Shown in pieces: positions 40,690 to 57,731 of a DNA stretch of 64,000 nt; the first letter of the stretch is position 1, and each line of letters starts with the position of its first letter. This DNA is from Pelomonas sp. Root1237 (GTDB taxonomy: Bacteria; Pseudomonadota; Gammaproteobacteria; Burkholderiales; Burkholderiaceae_C). The stretch covers positions 62,001-126,000 of the forward strand of contig NZ_LMDK01000018.1 in the NCBI RefSeq assembly GCF_001425055.1. The letters are read 5' to 3'. The translations under genes and the position numbers were made by a program. A model generated the notes under the pieces. The model was given only the letters and a program-made list of their open reading frames with translations. It was not told the origin of the DNA and did no database searches.

Positions 40690-41321
40690 CCCCGACACCC
40701 ATCCGCATCCTGCTCGTCGATGACCACCCGATGGTGCGGGAGGGCCTGGTTGCGCGCCTGGCAGCCGTGCCGCGCTTCGAGATCGTCGGCGAGGCCGGCG
40801 GGCGTGCCGAGGCCCTGGAGCAATTGATGCGCACGGCGCCCGACGTCGTGCTGATGGATGTCGGCTTGAAGGACGGCAACGGCATCACGCTGGGCGCCGA
40901 GATGCTGGCCGCCCGGCCGTCCATCAGGCTGCTGATGTTCAGCATGTATGACAACCCCGAATACGTGCAACGTGCGCTAACCGCCGGTGCGCGAGGCTAT
41001 GTGCTCAAGGATGCGCCGGCGACCGAGATCGTGTCGGCGATCGATGCGGTGGCCGCGGGCGGCACCTTCCTGAGCGCTGCAGTCTCAGGCCGGCTATTCC
41101 GCGGCCAGGCCCCCAAGCCGGTGCTGACGCCGCGCGAAAGCGAGATCCTCAGCCTGCTGGGGCAGGGCGCGTCGAGCAAGCAGATTGCCCGCGACCTGGA
41201 CCTGTCGGTGCGCACCGTCGAGGCCCACCGCCAGAGCATCAAGCGCAAGCTGGAGCTGGACGGGCAGGCGGAGCTGATCCGGTATGCGGTCGAACATGCG
41301 AGAGAAGCCGGATTGAAATGA
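40686..41321 (+). CDS. NarL/FixJ-type response regulator
   Basis: The 211-residue regulator has a receiver domain (ILLVDDHPMVREGL, phospho-acceptor Asp58 in VVLMDVGLKDG, Thr/Ser and Lys in RGYVLKDAP) and a LuxR-type HTH (LTPRESEILSLLGQGASSKQIA, LSVRTVEAHRQSIKRKL). It overlaps the Cache kinase gene as ATGA and is the certain cognate partner. It is the only recognised DNA-binding output in the 39-51 kb signalling block. Confidence 0.95.
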   Translation: MTPTPIRILLVDDHPMVREGLVARLAAVPRFEIVGEAGGRAEALEQLMRTAPDVVLMDVGLKDGNGITLGAEMLAARPSIRLLMFSMYDNPEYVQRALTAGARGYVLKDAPATEIVSAIDAVAAGGTFLSAAVSGRLFRGQAPKPVLTPRESEILSLLGQGASSKQIARDLDLSVRTVEAHRQSIKRKLELDGQAELIRYAVEHAREAGLK

Positions 41322-41358
41322 CTCGCGCGTTCGCGCAAGAGCGGCCCGGAAAAGGGAC

Positions 41359-41387
41359 TTGATCCCCCTAGATTGCCATGCTAGAAG
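41359..41387 (+). promoter_or_regulatory. Possible sigma-70-type promoter for the poly-HAMP kinase unit
   Basis: TTGATC (41359-41364) and TAGAAG (41382-41387) are separated by 17 bases and match 4 of 6 consensus positions each. They lie 87 bases before the kinase ATG, in the 152-base gap after the response-regulator gene. A 15-codon frame (ATG at 41378) lies in the same gap and is probably chance. Confidence 0.3.
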
Positions 41388-41473
41388 CGGGCACTTTTCG
41401 TACCTGGCACAGCGGTTTGAAATGACCCGGCGCCGGGCGAAACTCACTCCTAATTTCTGAATCGGGCGGGACC

Positions 41474-48627
<7,154 letters not shown>

Positions 48628-48628
<1 letters not shown>

Positions 48629-51078
48629 TGACGATGCCGACAACGATCGACGTCGTGGAGCAGGTGGCGGGCGCTGAAGAGCTGACCAACATCCTGATCG
48701 TCGACGACGAACCGGCCAACCTGCTGGTGCTGGAGAGCGTGCTGGCGGACCCGGGCTACCGCATCGTGCGGGCGCTGTCGGCCGACCAGGCCCTGCTCGC
48801 GCTGATGGGCCAGGAGTTCGCCGTCATGGTGCTGGACATCCAGCTGCCGGACATGAACGGCATCGAGCTGGCGCAGATGATCAAGGAGCGCAAGCGCAAT
48901 GCCCACCTGCCCATCATCTTCCTGACCGCCTATTTCGATCAGGACCAGTACCGCCTGCAGGGCTATGGCTCAGGCGCCGTCGACTATCTGCACAAGCCCG
49001 TGAACCCGGCGGTGCTGCGTTCCAAGGTGGCCGTCTTTGCCGAACTGGACCGCAAGACCCGCCAGCTGCAGCGCGCCAACCTGGCCCTGCAGGCCGAGGT
49101 GGAGGAGAGGCGCCGCGCCGAGGAGCGCTTGCGCGATCTCAACGAGACGCTGGAGCGGCGCGTCACCGAGCGGACCGAGGCCTTCCACGTGGCCGACCGC
49201 CGCTTGCGGGCCATGATGAGCAGCATCACCGATGGCCTGCTGCTCATCGAGCATGACGGGCGCATCGGCTACGTCAACGAGCAGGGCGCCCGGCTGCTCG
49301 GCCGTGGGGCCGACGAGCTGACCGGGCGGCGCAGTGGCGAGGTCTTTGGCGCCGGCGAGTTCGAGGCCGGCTTCGACAAGGCCCGGTCCAAGGGCGGTCA
49401 GGCCGTGTCTTTCGAGGCCATGGCGCCAGGTGCCCCGGAGCGCTGGCTGGAATGCCATTGCTATCCCTCGCACGACGGTCTGTCCGTCTACTTCCACGAC
49501 ATCACCGACCGCCGCGAGCTGCAGCTGCGCCGCGATCAGTTGCTGTCCGCCGAGCAGGCCGCGCGCGGCGCCGCCGACCAGGCCGCGCGCGCCAAGGAGG
49601 AGTTCGTCGCCGCGATCAGCCACGAGCTGCGCACGCCGCTGGCGGCCATCCTCGGCTGGGTCAACGTGCTCACCCACCCCGGCGTGCAGCCCGGCATGCT
49701 GCAACGGGGCATCCAGGCCATCGCGCGCAATGCCCAGGCCCAGGCCGTCCTGGTCGACGACCTGCTGGAGATGAGCCGCATCGTCGCCGGCAAGCAGCTG
49801 ATGAATGTCGAGCGGGTGGACCTGAACGGCATCGTTGCGGGCGCGGCCGACACGGCCCGCCCGACAGCCCAGTCCCGCCAGCTCGAGATCGTGCTGCAGC
49901 TGGTGCCCGAGGCCGCCGAGGTCTTTGGCGACGCGCGCCGGCTCACGCAGATCGTCATGAACCTGATCACCAACGCAATGAAGTTCACCCCCACGGGCGG
50001 CAGCATCACGCTGTCGACGAAGCTGAACGGTACCATCGTCGAGGTCGCGGTCAGCGACACCGGCCAGGGCATCGACCCTGAATTCCTGCCGCAGCTCTTC
50101 GACCGCTTCACCCAGGCCGACGGCACCGCCTCCAGCGTGCATGGCGGCCTGGGGCTGGGCTTGTCCATCGTCAAGAACCTCGTCGAGCTGCACGGCGGCG
50201 AGGTGGCAGCCCACAGTGCGGGCCGCGGCCAGGGCTCGGTGTTCAGCCTGCGCCTGCCGCGCGCCGGCCAGTCGAACGTGGCGGGTGTTGAAACCGAGGC
50301 GGGCGGTGTCGAGCCCTTGATCTCTGGCGTGCGGGTGCTGCTCGTCGATGACCACCCCGACGTGCTCGAGGCCCATGCCCGCCTGCTGTCAGAGCGCGGC
50401 GCTGATGTTGTCACGGCCGAGTCGGCGGAGGCGGCAATAGCCTTGCTGCAGCAGCAGCGCTTCGATGTGCTGCTGAGCGATCTCGGCATGCCCGGCATGG
50501 GGGGCTATGACCTGATCCGACATGTGCGCCAGGCCATGGAACTGGGCCCGGACGTGCTGCCCGCAGCGGCCGTCACGGCCTATGTGCGCGCGACCGACCG
50601 CGAGGCCGCGCTCGAGGCAGGCTTCCAGCGCTGCGTGCCCAAGGCAGTGTCCCCGCATCTGCTGGCCCGCGCCGTGGCCGAGCTCAGTGCTGCCCGGCCC
50701 ACGCAGGCGCCGGCCTTGCGGGTGCTGTTCGTGGAGGACAACGCCGATCTGCGTGAACAGATCGCCTATTTGCTGGAGGAGGTGGGGATGCAGCCCGAAA
50801 GCTGCGCGACAGCAGAGGAAGCGCTGGCGGCCTATGCGCCCGACAAGTTCGACCTCGTCATGACCGACGTCAGCCTGCCGGGGATGTCAGGCATCGACCT
50901 CGCCCGGGCCATCCTGCGCCACGCGCCGGACACGTGGGTGGTGTTCTCGTCGGGCTATGAGATGGGCTCGGACCTGTCGGACTTCGGCCCCCATGTGCGG
51001 GCGCTGCTCAAGCCCTTCGACCTGCCCGACCTGCAACTGCTGCAGACCGAGATCCGCGGCGAGATGGCGCGGCGCTGA
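48628..51078 (+). CDS. Hybrid histidine kinase (REC-PAS-HisKA-HATPase-REC-REC)
   Basis: The product is 816 residues: N-terminal receiver with Asp70 (VMVLDIQLPDMNG), a coiled coil (AEVEERRRAEERLRDLNETL), a PAS domain (SSITDGLLLIEHDGRIGYVNE), HisKA with His332 ([11 protein letters not shown]), HATPase (LTQIVMNLITNAMKFTP, GGLGLGLSIVKNL) and two C-terminal receivers with Asp618 (LLSDLGMPGMGG) and Asp747 (VMTDVSLPGMSG). No membrane segment. The ATG overlaps the giant kinase's TGA by one base, so the pair is co-translated. The N-terminal receiver could take phosphate from the poly-HAMP kinase; this is inference. Confidence 0.93.
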
Positions 51079-51089
51079 CGGGCGCGGGC

Positions 51090-51485
51090 TCAGTGCCCGC
51101 GGCGCGGGCCGGAGTCGTCCCGGTCGTGGCTCCAGCGGTCGTTGCGCTCGTGGCGACCATGGTCCCAACGGTCGTCGCGACCTTCCCAGCGACGCTCGCG
51201 GTAGGACGGGGCATAAACCACCCGCGGGGCCGGCGCGTAGTAGACGTCGCGCTCGACATAGCGGCGCGCCGGCGCATAGCGCACGACGGGTGCCGGCTCG
51301 TAGTAGACCGGTGCCGGCTCGTAATAAACCGGAGCGGGTGCCGGTGCGTAGTAACCGCCGTTCGACACGACGACACCCGCGGCCGGCAGGCTGACGCCGA
51401 TGGACCAGTGTGTGCCCGCCTGGGCAGAAGCGGCGCCCAGCAGGGCGGCGGTGGCGGCAAAAACGGCGATGAGGGGACGAAGCAT
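51090..51485 (-). CDS. Small exported PXPV-repeat-type protein
   Basis: The 131-residue product has a signal peptide (LIAVFAATAALLGAASAQA), then Tyr/Pro repeats (YYAPAPAPVYYEPAPVYYEPAPVV) shortened here as the YxPAPV pattern, and an Arg/Asp/His-rich tail. Such PXPV proteins are common in Burkholderiales and are of unknown function, probably envelope or surface. The start at 51485 has AGGAG upstream. It is divergent from cstA and convergent with the kinase gene, 11 bases away. Confidence 0.8.
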   Translation of the reverse strand: MLRPLIAVFAATAALLGAASAQAGTHWSIGVSLPAAGVVVSNGGYYAPAPAPVYYEPAPVYYEPAPVVRYAPARRYVERDVYYAPAPRVVYAPSYRERRWEGRDDRWDHGRHERNDRWSHDRDDSGPRRGH

Positions 51486-51723
51486 GGCGGAACTCCTACA
51501 GGGCCGAACAAGATGCTGGCCGTGCTCGAACAACGCCAGGCCCCGCCCGACGTTGACGCCGTCCTGCGCCGTTGCGTAAGAGGGTGTTTCGGGGTTGACC
51601 CTTAGGTATTGCCGCGCGCCAGGCCTGCGTGGCTTGACCGATGCCGCGGAGCGCCCGTTTGCCGAGACTTGCATCACGGTCGCGCCCCGTGTCGAGGAGT
51701 GCACCGCAACGGAGACAAACCTC

Positions 51724-53787
51724 ATGAATCTGCGCCGCCACCTTGCGTGGGCGGGCGTTGCGATCCTGGGTGCCGCATCCCTCGCCACCGTGGCCCTGAG
51801 CCGCGGCGAGACGATCAGCGCACTGTGGGTCGTGGCTGCCGCCCTGTGCACCTACCTCATCGCCTACCGCTACTACAGCCTGTTCATCGCGAACAAGGTG
51901 CTGGAGCTGGACCCCAAGCGGCAGACGCCGGCCTGGAAGTACAACGATGGGCTGGACTACGTGCCCACCAACAAGCACGTGCTCTACGGCCACCACTTCG
52001 CGGCGATTGCCGGCGCCGGCCCGCTGGTCGGCCCCGTGCTGGCGGCGCAGATGGGCTATCTGCCGGGCCTCTTGTGGATCCTGGCCGGCGTCGTCTTCGC
52101 CGGCGCAGTGCAGGACTTCATCGTTCTTTTCATTTCCACGCGCCGTGATGGCCGGTCGCTCGGCGACCTCGTCAAGCAGGAGATGGGCACGGTGCCGGGC
52201 CTGATCGCGTTGTTCGGCGCCTTCATGATCATGATCATCATCCTGGCGGTGCTGGCGCTGATCGTCGTGAAGGCCCTGGCGGATTCGCCCTGGGGCCTGT
52301 TCACGGTGGCGGCGACGATTCCGGTGGCGCTGTTCATGGGCGTCTACCTGCGCTTCATCCGCCCGGGCCGCATCGGCGAGGTGTCGGTCATCGGCTTCGT
52401 GCTGCTGATGGGCGCCATCTTCGGCGGCCAGGCGGTCAGCGAGAGCGCCACGCTGGCGCCCATCTTCACGCTGGCCCCGACCACACTCGTCGGCCTGCTG
52501 ATCGGCTATGGCTTTGTCGCCGCCTGCATCCCGGTGTGGCTGCTGCTCGCGCCGCGCGACTACCTCAGCACCTTCCTGAAGATCGGCACCATCATCGCGC
52601 TGGCCATCGGCATCGTCATCGTCGCGCCGCCGCTGAAGATGCCGGCGCTGACGCAGTTCGCGTCGGGTGGCGGGCCGGTCTGGGCTGGCAGCCTGTTCCC
52701 CTTCCTGTTCATCACCATCGCCTGCGGCGCCGTGTCGGGCTTCCATGCGCTGATCTCGTCGGGCACCAGCCCAAAGCTGCTGGAGAACGAGGCCCACGCC
52801 CGCTACATCGGCTACGGCGGCATGCTGGCCGAGAGCTTCGTCGCCGTGATGGCGCTGGTGGCGGCCTCCTGCATCGAGCCGGGCGTCTACTTTGCGATGA
52901 ACAGCCCGGCCGCGGTCGTCGGCAAGGACGCCGCCACGGTCGCGCAGACGTTGTCGACCTGGGGCTTTGTTGTGACGCCAGAGATGCTGACCCAGGCCGC
53001 GGCCGATGTCGGGGAGAAGACCATCTTGGCCCGGGCAGGCGGTGCGCCGACGCTGGCCGTGGGCATGGCCGAGATCCTGCACCAGGTGGTGGGCGGCAAA
53101 GCCCTGATGGCCTTCTGGTACCACTTCGCCATCCTGTTCGAAGCCCTCTTCATCCTGACCGCCGTGGACGCCGGCACCCGAGCCGGCCGCTTCATGCTGC
53201 AGGACCTGCTGGGCAGCTTCGTGCCCTCGCTCAAGCGCACCGAGTCTTGGGTGGCCAACCTGATCGCGACCGGACTGTGCGTGGCGGCCTGGGGCTATTT
53301 CCTCTACCAGGGCGTTGTCGATCCGCTGGGCGGCATCAACACGCTGTGGCCGCTGTTCGGCATCGCCAACCAGATGCTGGCTGCCGTCGCGCTGCTGCTG
53401 GGCACGGTCGTCATCTTCAAGATGAAGAAGGACCGCTACGCCTGGGTCACGGCCGTGCCGGCGGCCTGGCTGCTGGTGTGCACGATGACGGCCGGCTGGC
53501 TGAAGATCTTCGCGGCCGACCCCAAGCTCGGTTTCCTGGCCCATGCCGACAAATACGCCGCGGCGATCGCCGAAGGCAAGGTGCTGGCGCCGGCCAAGAC
53601 GCTGGACGCGATGTCGCGGGTGGTGTTCAACGATCGTCTGGATGCGGCGCTGTGTGCGCTGTTCATGGGCGTCGTCATCAGCGTGCTGATCTACAGCGTC
53701 AAGGCCGTGCTGGCTGCGCGCCGCAGTGGTCGGGCGACAGCGCAGGAGACGGCCTTCGTGCTGCTGCCGGCGGGGCAACGTGCTTGA
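51724..53787 (+). CDS. cstA: CstA-type carbon starvation protein / pyruvate-peptide transporter
   Basis: The 687-residue membrane protein has many hydrophobic segments and CstA signatures: DYVPTNKHVLYGHHFAAIAG, GPLVGPVLAAQMGYLPGLLW, GAVQDFIVLFISTRRDGRSL and SGFHALISSGTSPKLL. The family takes up pyruvate or peptides under carbon limitation. A GGAG site precedes the ATG. Together with the malonate genes it shows a wide carboxylic-acid uptake repertoire. Its 3' end overlaps the YbdD gene by eight bases. Confidence 0.93.
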   Translation: MNLRRHLAWAGVAILGAASLATVALSRGETISALWVVAAALCTYLIAYRYYSLFIANKVLELDPKRQTPAWKYNDGLDYVPTNKHVLYGHHFAAIAGAGPLVGPVLAAQMGYLPGLLWILAGVVFAGAVQDFIVLFISTRRDGRSLGDLVKQEMGTVPGLIALFGAFMIMIIILAVLALIVVKALADSPWGLFTVAATIPVALFMGVYLRFIRPGRIGEVSVIGFVLLMGAIFGGQAVSESATLAPIFTLAPTTLVGLLIGYGFVAACIPVWLLLAPRDYLSTFLKIGTIIALAIGIVIVAPPLKMPALTQFASGGGPVWAGSLFPFLFITIACGAVSGFHALISSGTSPKLLENEAHARYIGYGGMLAESFVAVMALVAASCIEPGVYFAMNSPAAVVGKDAATVAQTLSTWGFVVTPEMLTQAAADVGEKTILARAGGAPTLAVGMAEILHQVVGGKALMAFWYHFAILFEALFILTAVDAGTRAGRFMLQDLLGSFVPSLKRTESWVANLIATGLCVAAWGYFLYQGVVDPLGGINTLWPLFGIANQMLAAVALLLGTVVIFKMKKDRYAWVTAVPAAWLLVCTMTAGWLKIFAADPKLGFLAHADKYAAAIAEGKVLAPAKTLDAMSRVVFNDRLDAALCALFMGVVISVLIYSVKAVLAARRSGRATAQETAFVLLPAGQRA

Positions 53788-53980
53788 GCTTCGTGAACTG
53801 GCCCAGGCGGGCCGGTATCTGACGCAGAGCCTGCGCCTGATGGTGGGCGTGCCGGACTACGGCAGCTATCTCGCCCACCACCAGGCCACGCATCCGGATC
53901 GGGCTGCGATGAGCTATGAGGAGTTCTTCAGGGAGAGGCAGGCGGCGAGGTATTCGGCGCGGGTTGGGAAGTGCTGCTGA
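53780..53980 (+). CDS. ybdD: YbdD/YjiX family small protein (DUF466)
   Basis: The 66-residue protein starts at GTG 53780, eight bases inside cstA, with GGCGGGG upstream. Signatures are LMVGVPDYGSYLAHHQATH, MSYEEFFRERQAARY and a C-terminal GKCC. Members of this family are encoded after cstA and in E. coli the pair forms the transport system. The GTG start and overlap imply coupling to CstA synthesis. Confidence 0.85.
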   Translation: MLELRELAQAGRYLTQSLRLMVGVPDYGSYLAHHQATHPDRAAMSYEEFFRERQAARYSARVGKCC

Positions 53981-54028
53981 ATGGGTTTGGTTGCTTTTGC
54001 CTCTGTCCTTTCGGCTTGTGTACATCGC

Positions 54029-54067
54029 GCCGGGAGTCCGCCCCGGCCGCCGGGACGGACTCCCGGC
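54029..54067. terminator. Perfect 12-bp hairpin between convergent ybdD and amiC
   Basis: GCCGGGAGTCCG (54029-54040) pairs with CGGACTCCCGGC (54056-54067) around a 15-base loop. Outside it, GGTTGCTTTTGC (53989-54000) and GCGAAAAAGCAACC (54091-54104) form a second, weaker inverted pair that would place U-rich runs on both strands. The element can act as a bidirectional terminator for ybdD and amiC, or is a REP-like repeat. Only one copy is in the window. Confidence 0.5.
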
Positions 54068-54108
54068 AATGCAGCGAACAAAACCGCTCTGCGAAAAAGC
54101 AACCCACC

Positions 54109-55485
54109 CTACAACGTCGTGCTCCGCTTCCTCGCCATCGGCGGATTCTTCGCAAAGTACCTCGCGATGCCCGAGGCCAACGCGTCCACCAGTTCGTCCT
54201 GATAGTCCGGATCGCGCAGCTTCTTCTCTTCCTCAGGGTTGGAGATGAAGGCCGTCTCCACCAGGATGCTGGGGATGTCCGGCGCCTTCAGCACCGCAAA
54301 ACCCGCCTGCTCGACCTTGGCCTTGTGCAGCTTGCCGATCTTGCCGATCTGGCCCAGCACCTCGCCGCCGAGCTTGAGGCTGTCCTTGATCTGCGCCGTG
54401 GTGCTCATGTCGAGCAGGGCGCGCAACACGTTGGCGTCCTTGGTGGCGGCGCCGACGTTGACGCCGCCGACCATGTCGGCCGCGTTCTCGCGGTTGGCCA
54501 TCCAGCGTGCGGCGGCACTCGTCGCGGCACCGTCGCTGAGCACGAACACCGAGGCACCGCGCGCCTGCGGCGTCAAGAAGGCGTCGGCATGGATGGACAC
54601 GAACAGGTCGGCCTGCACGCGGCGCGCCTTGTGCACGCGGTCCTGCAGCGGCACAAAGAAGTCGGCGTCGCGTGTCATCAGCACGCGGATGTTCGGATTG
54701 GTCTGGAGCCGCTTGCGCAGCTTGAGGCCGACCGCCAGGACGACATCCTTCTCACGCAGGCCTGAGGGGCCGACGGCGCCGGGGTCTTCGCCGCCGTGGC
54801 CGGGGTCCAGCGCAATGATGATGAGGCGGTCGATCTTGGGCTCGACGGCAGGGGCGGGCACTGGTGCGGGTTTGGACGCGGCTTGCGCGGGCGGCGTCAG
54901 GGGTGCCGAGGCTGCCGGCGCTGGCGGACGCTCGATCTTCTGGATGAGGTCACCGAGGGCGTCGTTGACGGCGCTGGCCGCAGCCTCGGCGCGCTGGGTC
55001 GGGGAAGGCGTCGCAGCGGCAGACGGCTTCTTGTCGCGCTCCTGCGCCAAGGCCAGCAGCGGGTCGGCCTCGAACTTGGGGTGGAGGTCGAAGACGAGAC
55101 GGTTCTTGTAGGCGGCCACCGGCGCCAGCGTGAAGATCTGTGGTGCCGCGGGCTGGCGCAGGTCCAGCACGATGCGCACGACGGTGGGCGTGTTCTGGCC
55201 GACGCGCACGCCGGTGATGTAGGGGTCGTCGGCCTTGACCTTGCCGATCAGCTCGCGCAGCCCCGGGCTCAGCTCCAGGCCGTCGATGTCGATGACGAGG
55301 CGGTGCGGCGAGTCGACCAGGAAATGCTTGACCGCCAGCGGCTGGTCGGACTCGATGGTGACGCGGGTGTATTCCTGTGCCGGCCAGACGCGCACGGCGA
55401 CGATGCTGGCCTGGCTAGTCGCGGCCAGCGTGTCGGGCGCCTTCAGCAGCAAAGCGAGCAGCCCCAAGGTTTCGCGGCGCTTCAT
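54109..55485 (-). CDS. amiC: N-acetylmuramoyl-L-alanine amidase (AmiC type)
   Basis: The 458-residue protein has a signal peptide, an N-terminal AMIN domain (VRVWPAQEYTRVTIESDQPL, HRLVIDIDGLEL), a Pro/Ala-rich linker (about residues 150-220) and an Amidase_3 domain. Zinc ligands are visible in ALDPGHGGEDPGAVG, SIHADAF and SILVETAFISN. It cleaves the stem peptide from muramic acid during daughter-cell separation. Its ATG overlaps the tsaE stop as ATGA. The AMIN domain would direct it to the septum. Confidence 0.94.
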   Translation of the reverse strand: MKRRETLGLLALLLKAPDTLAATSQASIVAVRVWPAQEYTRVTIESDQPLAVKHFLVDSPHRLVIDIDGLELSPGLRELIGKVKADDPYITGVRVGQNTPTVVRIVLDLRQPAAPQIFTLAPVAAYKNRLVFDLHPKFEADPLLALAQERDKKPSAAATPSPTQRAEAAASAVNDALGDLIQKIERPPAPAASAPLTPPAQAASKPAPVPAPAVEPKIDRLIIIALDPGHGGEDPGAVGPSGLREKDVVLAVGLKLRKRLQTNPNIRVLMTRDADFFVPLQDRVHKARRVQADLFVSIHADAFLTPQARGASVFVLSDGAATSAAARWMANRENAADMVGGVNVGAATKDANVLRALLDMSTTAQIKDSLKLGGEVLGQIGKIGKLHKAKVEQAGFAVLKAPDIPSILVETAFISNPEEEKKLRDPDYQDELVDALASGIARYFAKNPPMARKRSTTL

Positions 55486-55958
55486 GCCAGGGCTCCCACG
55501 AGGCGCGCGTCGCCAACCGCGTGCACGCTTCGACTGTCGTCGGGCATCAGCTCGATGAAGAGCTGCAGATCAGCCGGCGGCAGCTGGCCGGCCGCTTTCT
55601 CGGGCCATTCGCAGAGCTTGAGGCCGGGTGCAGCGAAGACGTCGCGAAAGCCAGCGTCTTCCCACTCGCGCGGGTCGCCGAAGCGGTAGAAGTCGAAGTG
55701 GCTGGCAGTGTTGCCTCCCGCGGATTCAGGCAGCTCATAGCTCTCCATGACGGCATAGCTGGGGCTCTTGATGCGGCCTTGCACGCCCAGCGCGCGCAGC
55801 AGCAGGCGCACGAAGGTCGTCTTGCCGGCGCCGAGCGAGCCGTGCAGCTCGATCAGCGCGTTGGGGGAGGGCAGCAGTACCGCCGCGAGGCGTCCGGCGG
55901 TGGCCTGGGCCGCGGCCTCGTCGGGCCACAGCAGATCGGTTTCTAAAATCGGTGCCAA
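55482..55958 (-). CDS. tsaE: tRNA threonylcarbamoyladenosine biosynthesis ATPase TsaE
   Basis: The product is about 158 residues. The Walker A motif GSLGAGKTTFVRLLL and the TsaE stretches IKSPSYAVMESYEL, HFDFYRFGDPREWEDAG and KLCEWPEKA are clear. TsaE drives the t6A37 tRNA modification complex with TsaB and TsaD. The start is uncertain: TTG at 55958 gives the usual family length, while the next in-frame ATG at 56024 would overlap queG by 66 bases. It overlaps amiC by four bases. Confidence 0.9.
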   Translation of the reverse strand: MAPILETDLLWPDEAAAQATAGRLAAVLLPSPNALIELHGSLGAGKTTFVRLLLRALGVQGRIKSPSYAVMESYELPESAGGNTASHFDFYRFGDPREWEDAGFRDVFAAPGLKLCEWPEKAAGQLPPADLQLFIELMPDDSRSVHAVGDARLVGALA

Positions 55959-57095
55959 ATGCAAGAAGTCCCGTCCACTGTCGATGCCGCCGCGCTGTTG
56001 ATCCGTTTGCGCGGCTGGGCGCATGAGCTGGGATTCTCACAGATCGCCGTGGCCGACGTGGACCTCAGCAGCGCCGAGCCGGGCCTGCAGGCCTGGCTGG
56101 ACGCCGGCCACCATGGCCGCATGCACTACATGGCCAGCCACGGCATGAAGCGTGCGCGCCCGGCCGAGCTGGTGCCGGGCACGCTGCGCGTCATCACGGC
56201 GCGCATGGACTATCTGCCCCAGGCCACCGAGCCGGGCTGGCAGGCCGTCGAATGGGCTGGCTTGGCCCAGCCGGAGCAAGCGCAGATCTCGATCTATGCC
56301 CGCGGCCGGGACTATCACAAGGTGCTGCGCCAGCGGCTGCAGAAGCTCGCCGAGAAGCTGGAGGCCGAAGTCGGCCCGCTGGGCTATCGCGTCTTCACCG
56401 ACTCGGCGCCGGTGCTGGAGGTCGAACTGGCCGCGCGCTCGGGCCTGGGCTGGCGTGGCAAGCACACCTTGACGCTGCACCGCGAGGCCGGCTCGATGTT
56501 CTTTCTGGGCGAGCTCTTCATCGATCTGGCCCTGCCGTTGACCGAAGCCGTCAGCGCGCATTGCGGCGAATGCCGCGCCTGCATCGATGTCTGCCCGACT
56601 GCCGCGATCACCGCGCCCTACCGCATCGACGCCCGGCGTTGCATCTCTTACCTGACCATCGAACACGATGGGCCGATACCCGTCGAGCTGCGACCTTTGC
56701 TGGGCAATCGCGTCTATGGCTGCGATGACTGCCAACTGGCCTGCCCGTGGAACAAGTTCGCGCAGCCCGCCGTGCTGGCCGACTTCGACGTGCGCCCAGG
56801 CATGGCGGGCGAGCCAATTGCCACGCTGCTTGGATGGGGCGAAAGCGAATTCCTGCGCCGCACGGAAGGCTCGGCCATCCGCCGCATCGGTTTCGCCCGC
56901 TGGCGGCGCAATCTGGCGGTGGCGGCGGGCAACGCCTTGCGGGTCCGCGACGACTCGACTCTGCGCGCCGCGTTGCAGCAAGCAGGGCACGGCGCCGACG
57001 AAGTGGTGACCGAGCACATCGCCTGGGCCTTGTCCGCGCCGGCGTCGCCTGCCGCGTTATCGTCCGGCCCGCTGACCGTTGGAGCCCGTGAATGA
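55959..57095 (+). CDS. queG: Epoxyqueuosine reductase
   Basis: The 378-residue enzyme makes queuosine from epoxyqueuosine in tRNA. Cobalamin-binding and reductase stretches are followed by two 4Fe-4S cluster motifs: CGECRACIDVCPTAAI and GCDDCQLACPW. The start ATG is 55959; TAAAAT lies nine bases upstream and no Shine-Dalgarno site is obvious. It is divergent from tsaE, another tRNA-modification gene, and overlaps the next gene by four bases. Confidence 0.95.
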   Translation: MQEVPSTVDAAALLIRLRGWAHELGFSQIAVADVDLSSAEPGLQAWLDAGHHGRMHYMASHGMKRARPAELVPGTLRVITARMDYLPQATEPGWQAVEWAGLAQPEQAQISIYARGRDYHKVLRQRLQKLAEKLEAEVGPLGYRVFTDSAPVLEVELAARSGLGWRGKHTLTLHREAGSMFFLGELFIDLALPLTEAVSAHCGECRACIDVCPTAAITAPYRIDARRCISYLTIEHDGPIPVELRPLLGNRVYGCDDCQLACPWNKFAQPAVLADFDVRPGMAGEPIATLLGWGESEFLRRTEGSAIRRIGFARWRRNLAVAAGNALRVRDDSTLRAALQQAGHGADEVVTEHIAWALSAPASPAALSSGPLTVGARE

Positions 57096-57694
57096 CTTTG
57101 TCCATCCGCCGCCGTGCGGCCGTTCTCGCCCTGGCCGCAGCCGCATCCATGCCCGCCCGCGCTGTCCGCTATGAAAACCAGGACTTTCCCGACACGCTGC
57201 AGCTCGGCGGCAGCACCCTGGTGTTGAACGGTACCGGCAAGCGCCAGGTGGCCATCTACCCGCTCTATCTCGCGGCCCTTTACCTGCCACAAAAGGCGGC
57301 GGCGCCCGACGCCATCTACGCCGAGGCCGGCCCCAAGCGGCTGGAGATGCGCATCGTCATTCCGCTCGTGAAGGACGTGTCGACGCAGGAATTCGTCAAG
57401 GCCATCGGCAAGGGGGTGAATCGCAACTCCACCGAGGCCGAGAAGGCGGCGGTGGCCGAGCGCCTGAAGCAGTTCAACACGGCCATCGCCGACGTAGGCC
57501 GCGTGAAGAAGGGCGACCTGTTGCACATCGACTATCTGCCCACCCAGGGTGGCACCGTCCTGTCGGTCAATGGCAAGGTCTGGGGCAAGCCCATCGAGGG
57601 CCAGGACTTCTACACGGCCTTCCTGAAGGTCTTCCTTGGCGACAGCAACAGCGATGCCCGGTTGCGTGCCGGCCTGCTGGGTCAGCCGTCCTGA
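57092..57694 (+). CDS. Exported chalcone-isomerase-like protein
   Basis: The 200-residue product has a signal peptide ([19 protein letters not shown]) and a chalcone-isomerase-like fold ([60 protein letters not shown]). Bacterial members are not known to isomerise flavonoids; fatty-acid binding has been proposed for the fold. It overlaps queG as ATGA, though no functional link is apparent. Confidence 0.85.
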   Translation: MTLSIRRRAAVLALAAAASMPARAVRYENQDFPDTLQLGGSTLVLNGTGKRQVAIYPLYLAALYLPQKAAAPDAIYAEAGPKRLEMRIVIPLVKDVSTQEFVKAIGKGVNRNSTEAEKAAVAERLKQFNTAIADVGRVKKGDLLHIDYLPTQGGTVLSVNGKVWGKPIEGQDFYTAFLKVFLGDSNSDARLRAGLLGQPS

Positions 57695-57731
57695 ACTAGC
57701 ATCGCCCCATCAAACCAAGGAGACCGACTTC

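Noticed and set aside
41378-41425. A 15-codon frame before the giant kinase
   Set aside because: Short, no ribosome-binding site, composition not distinctive; probably chance.
57092-57694. A flavonoid chalcone isomerase
   Set aside because: Only the fold resembles it; a signal peptide and the bacterial context argue against flavonoid chemistry.
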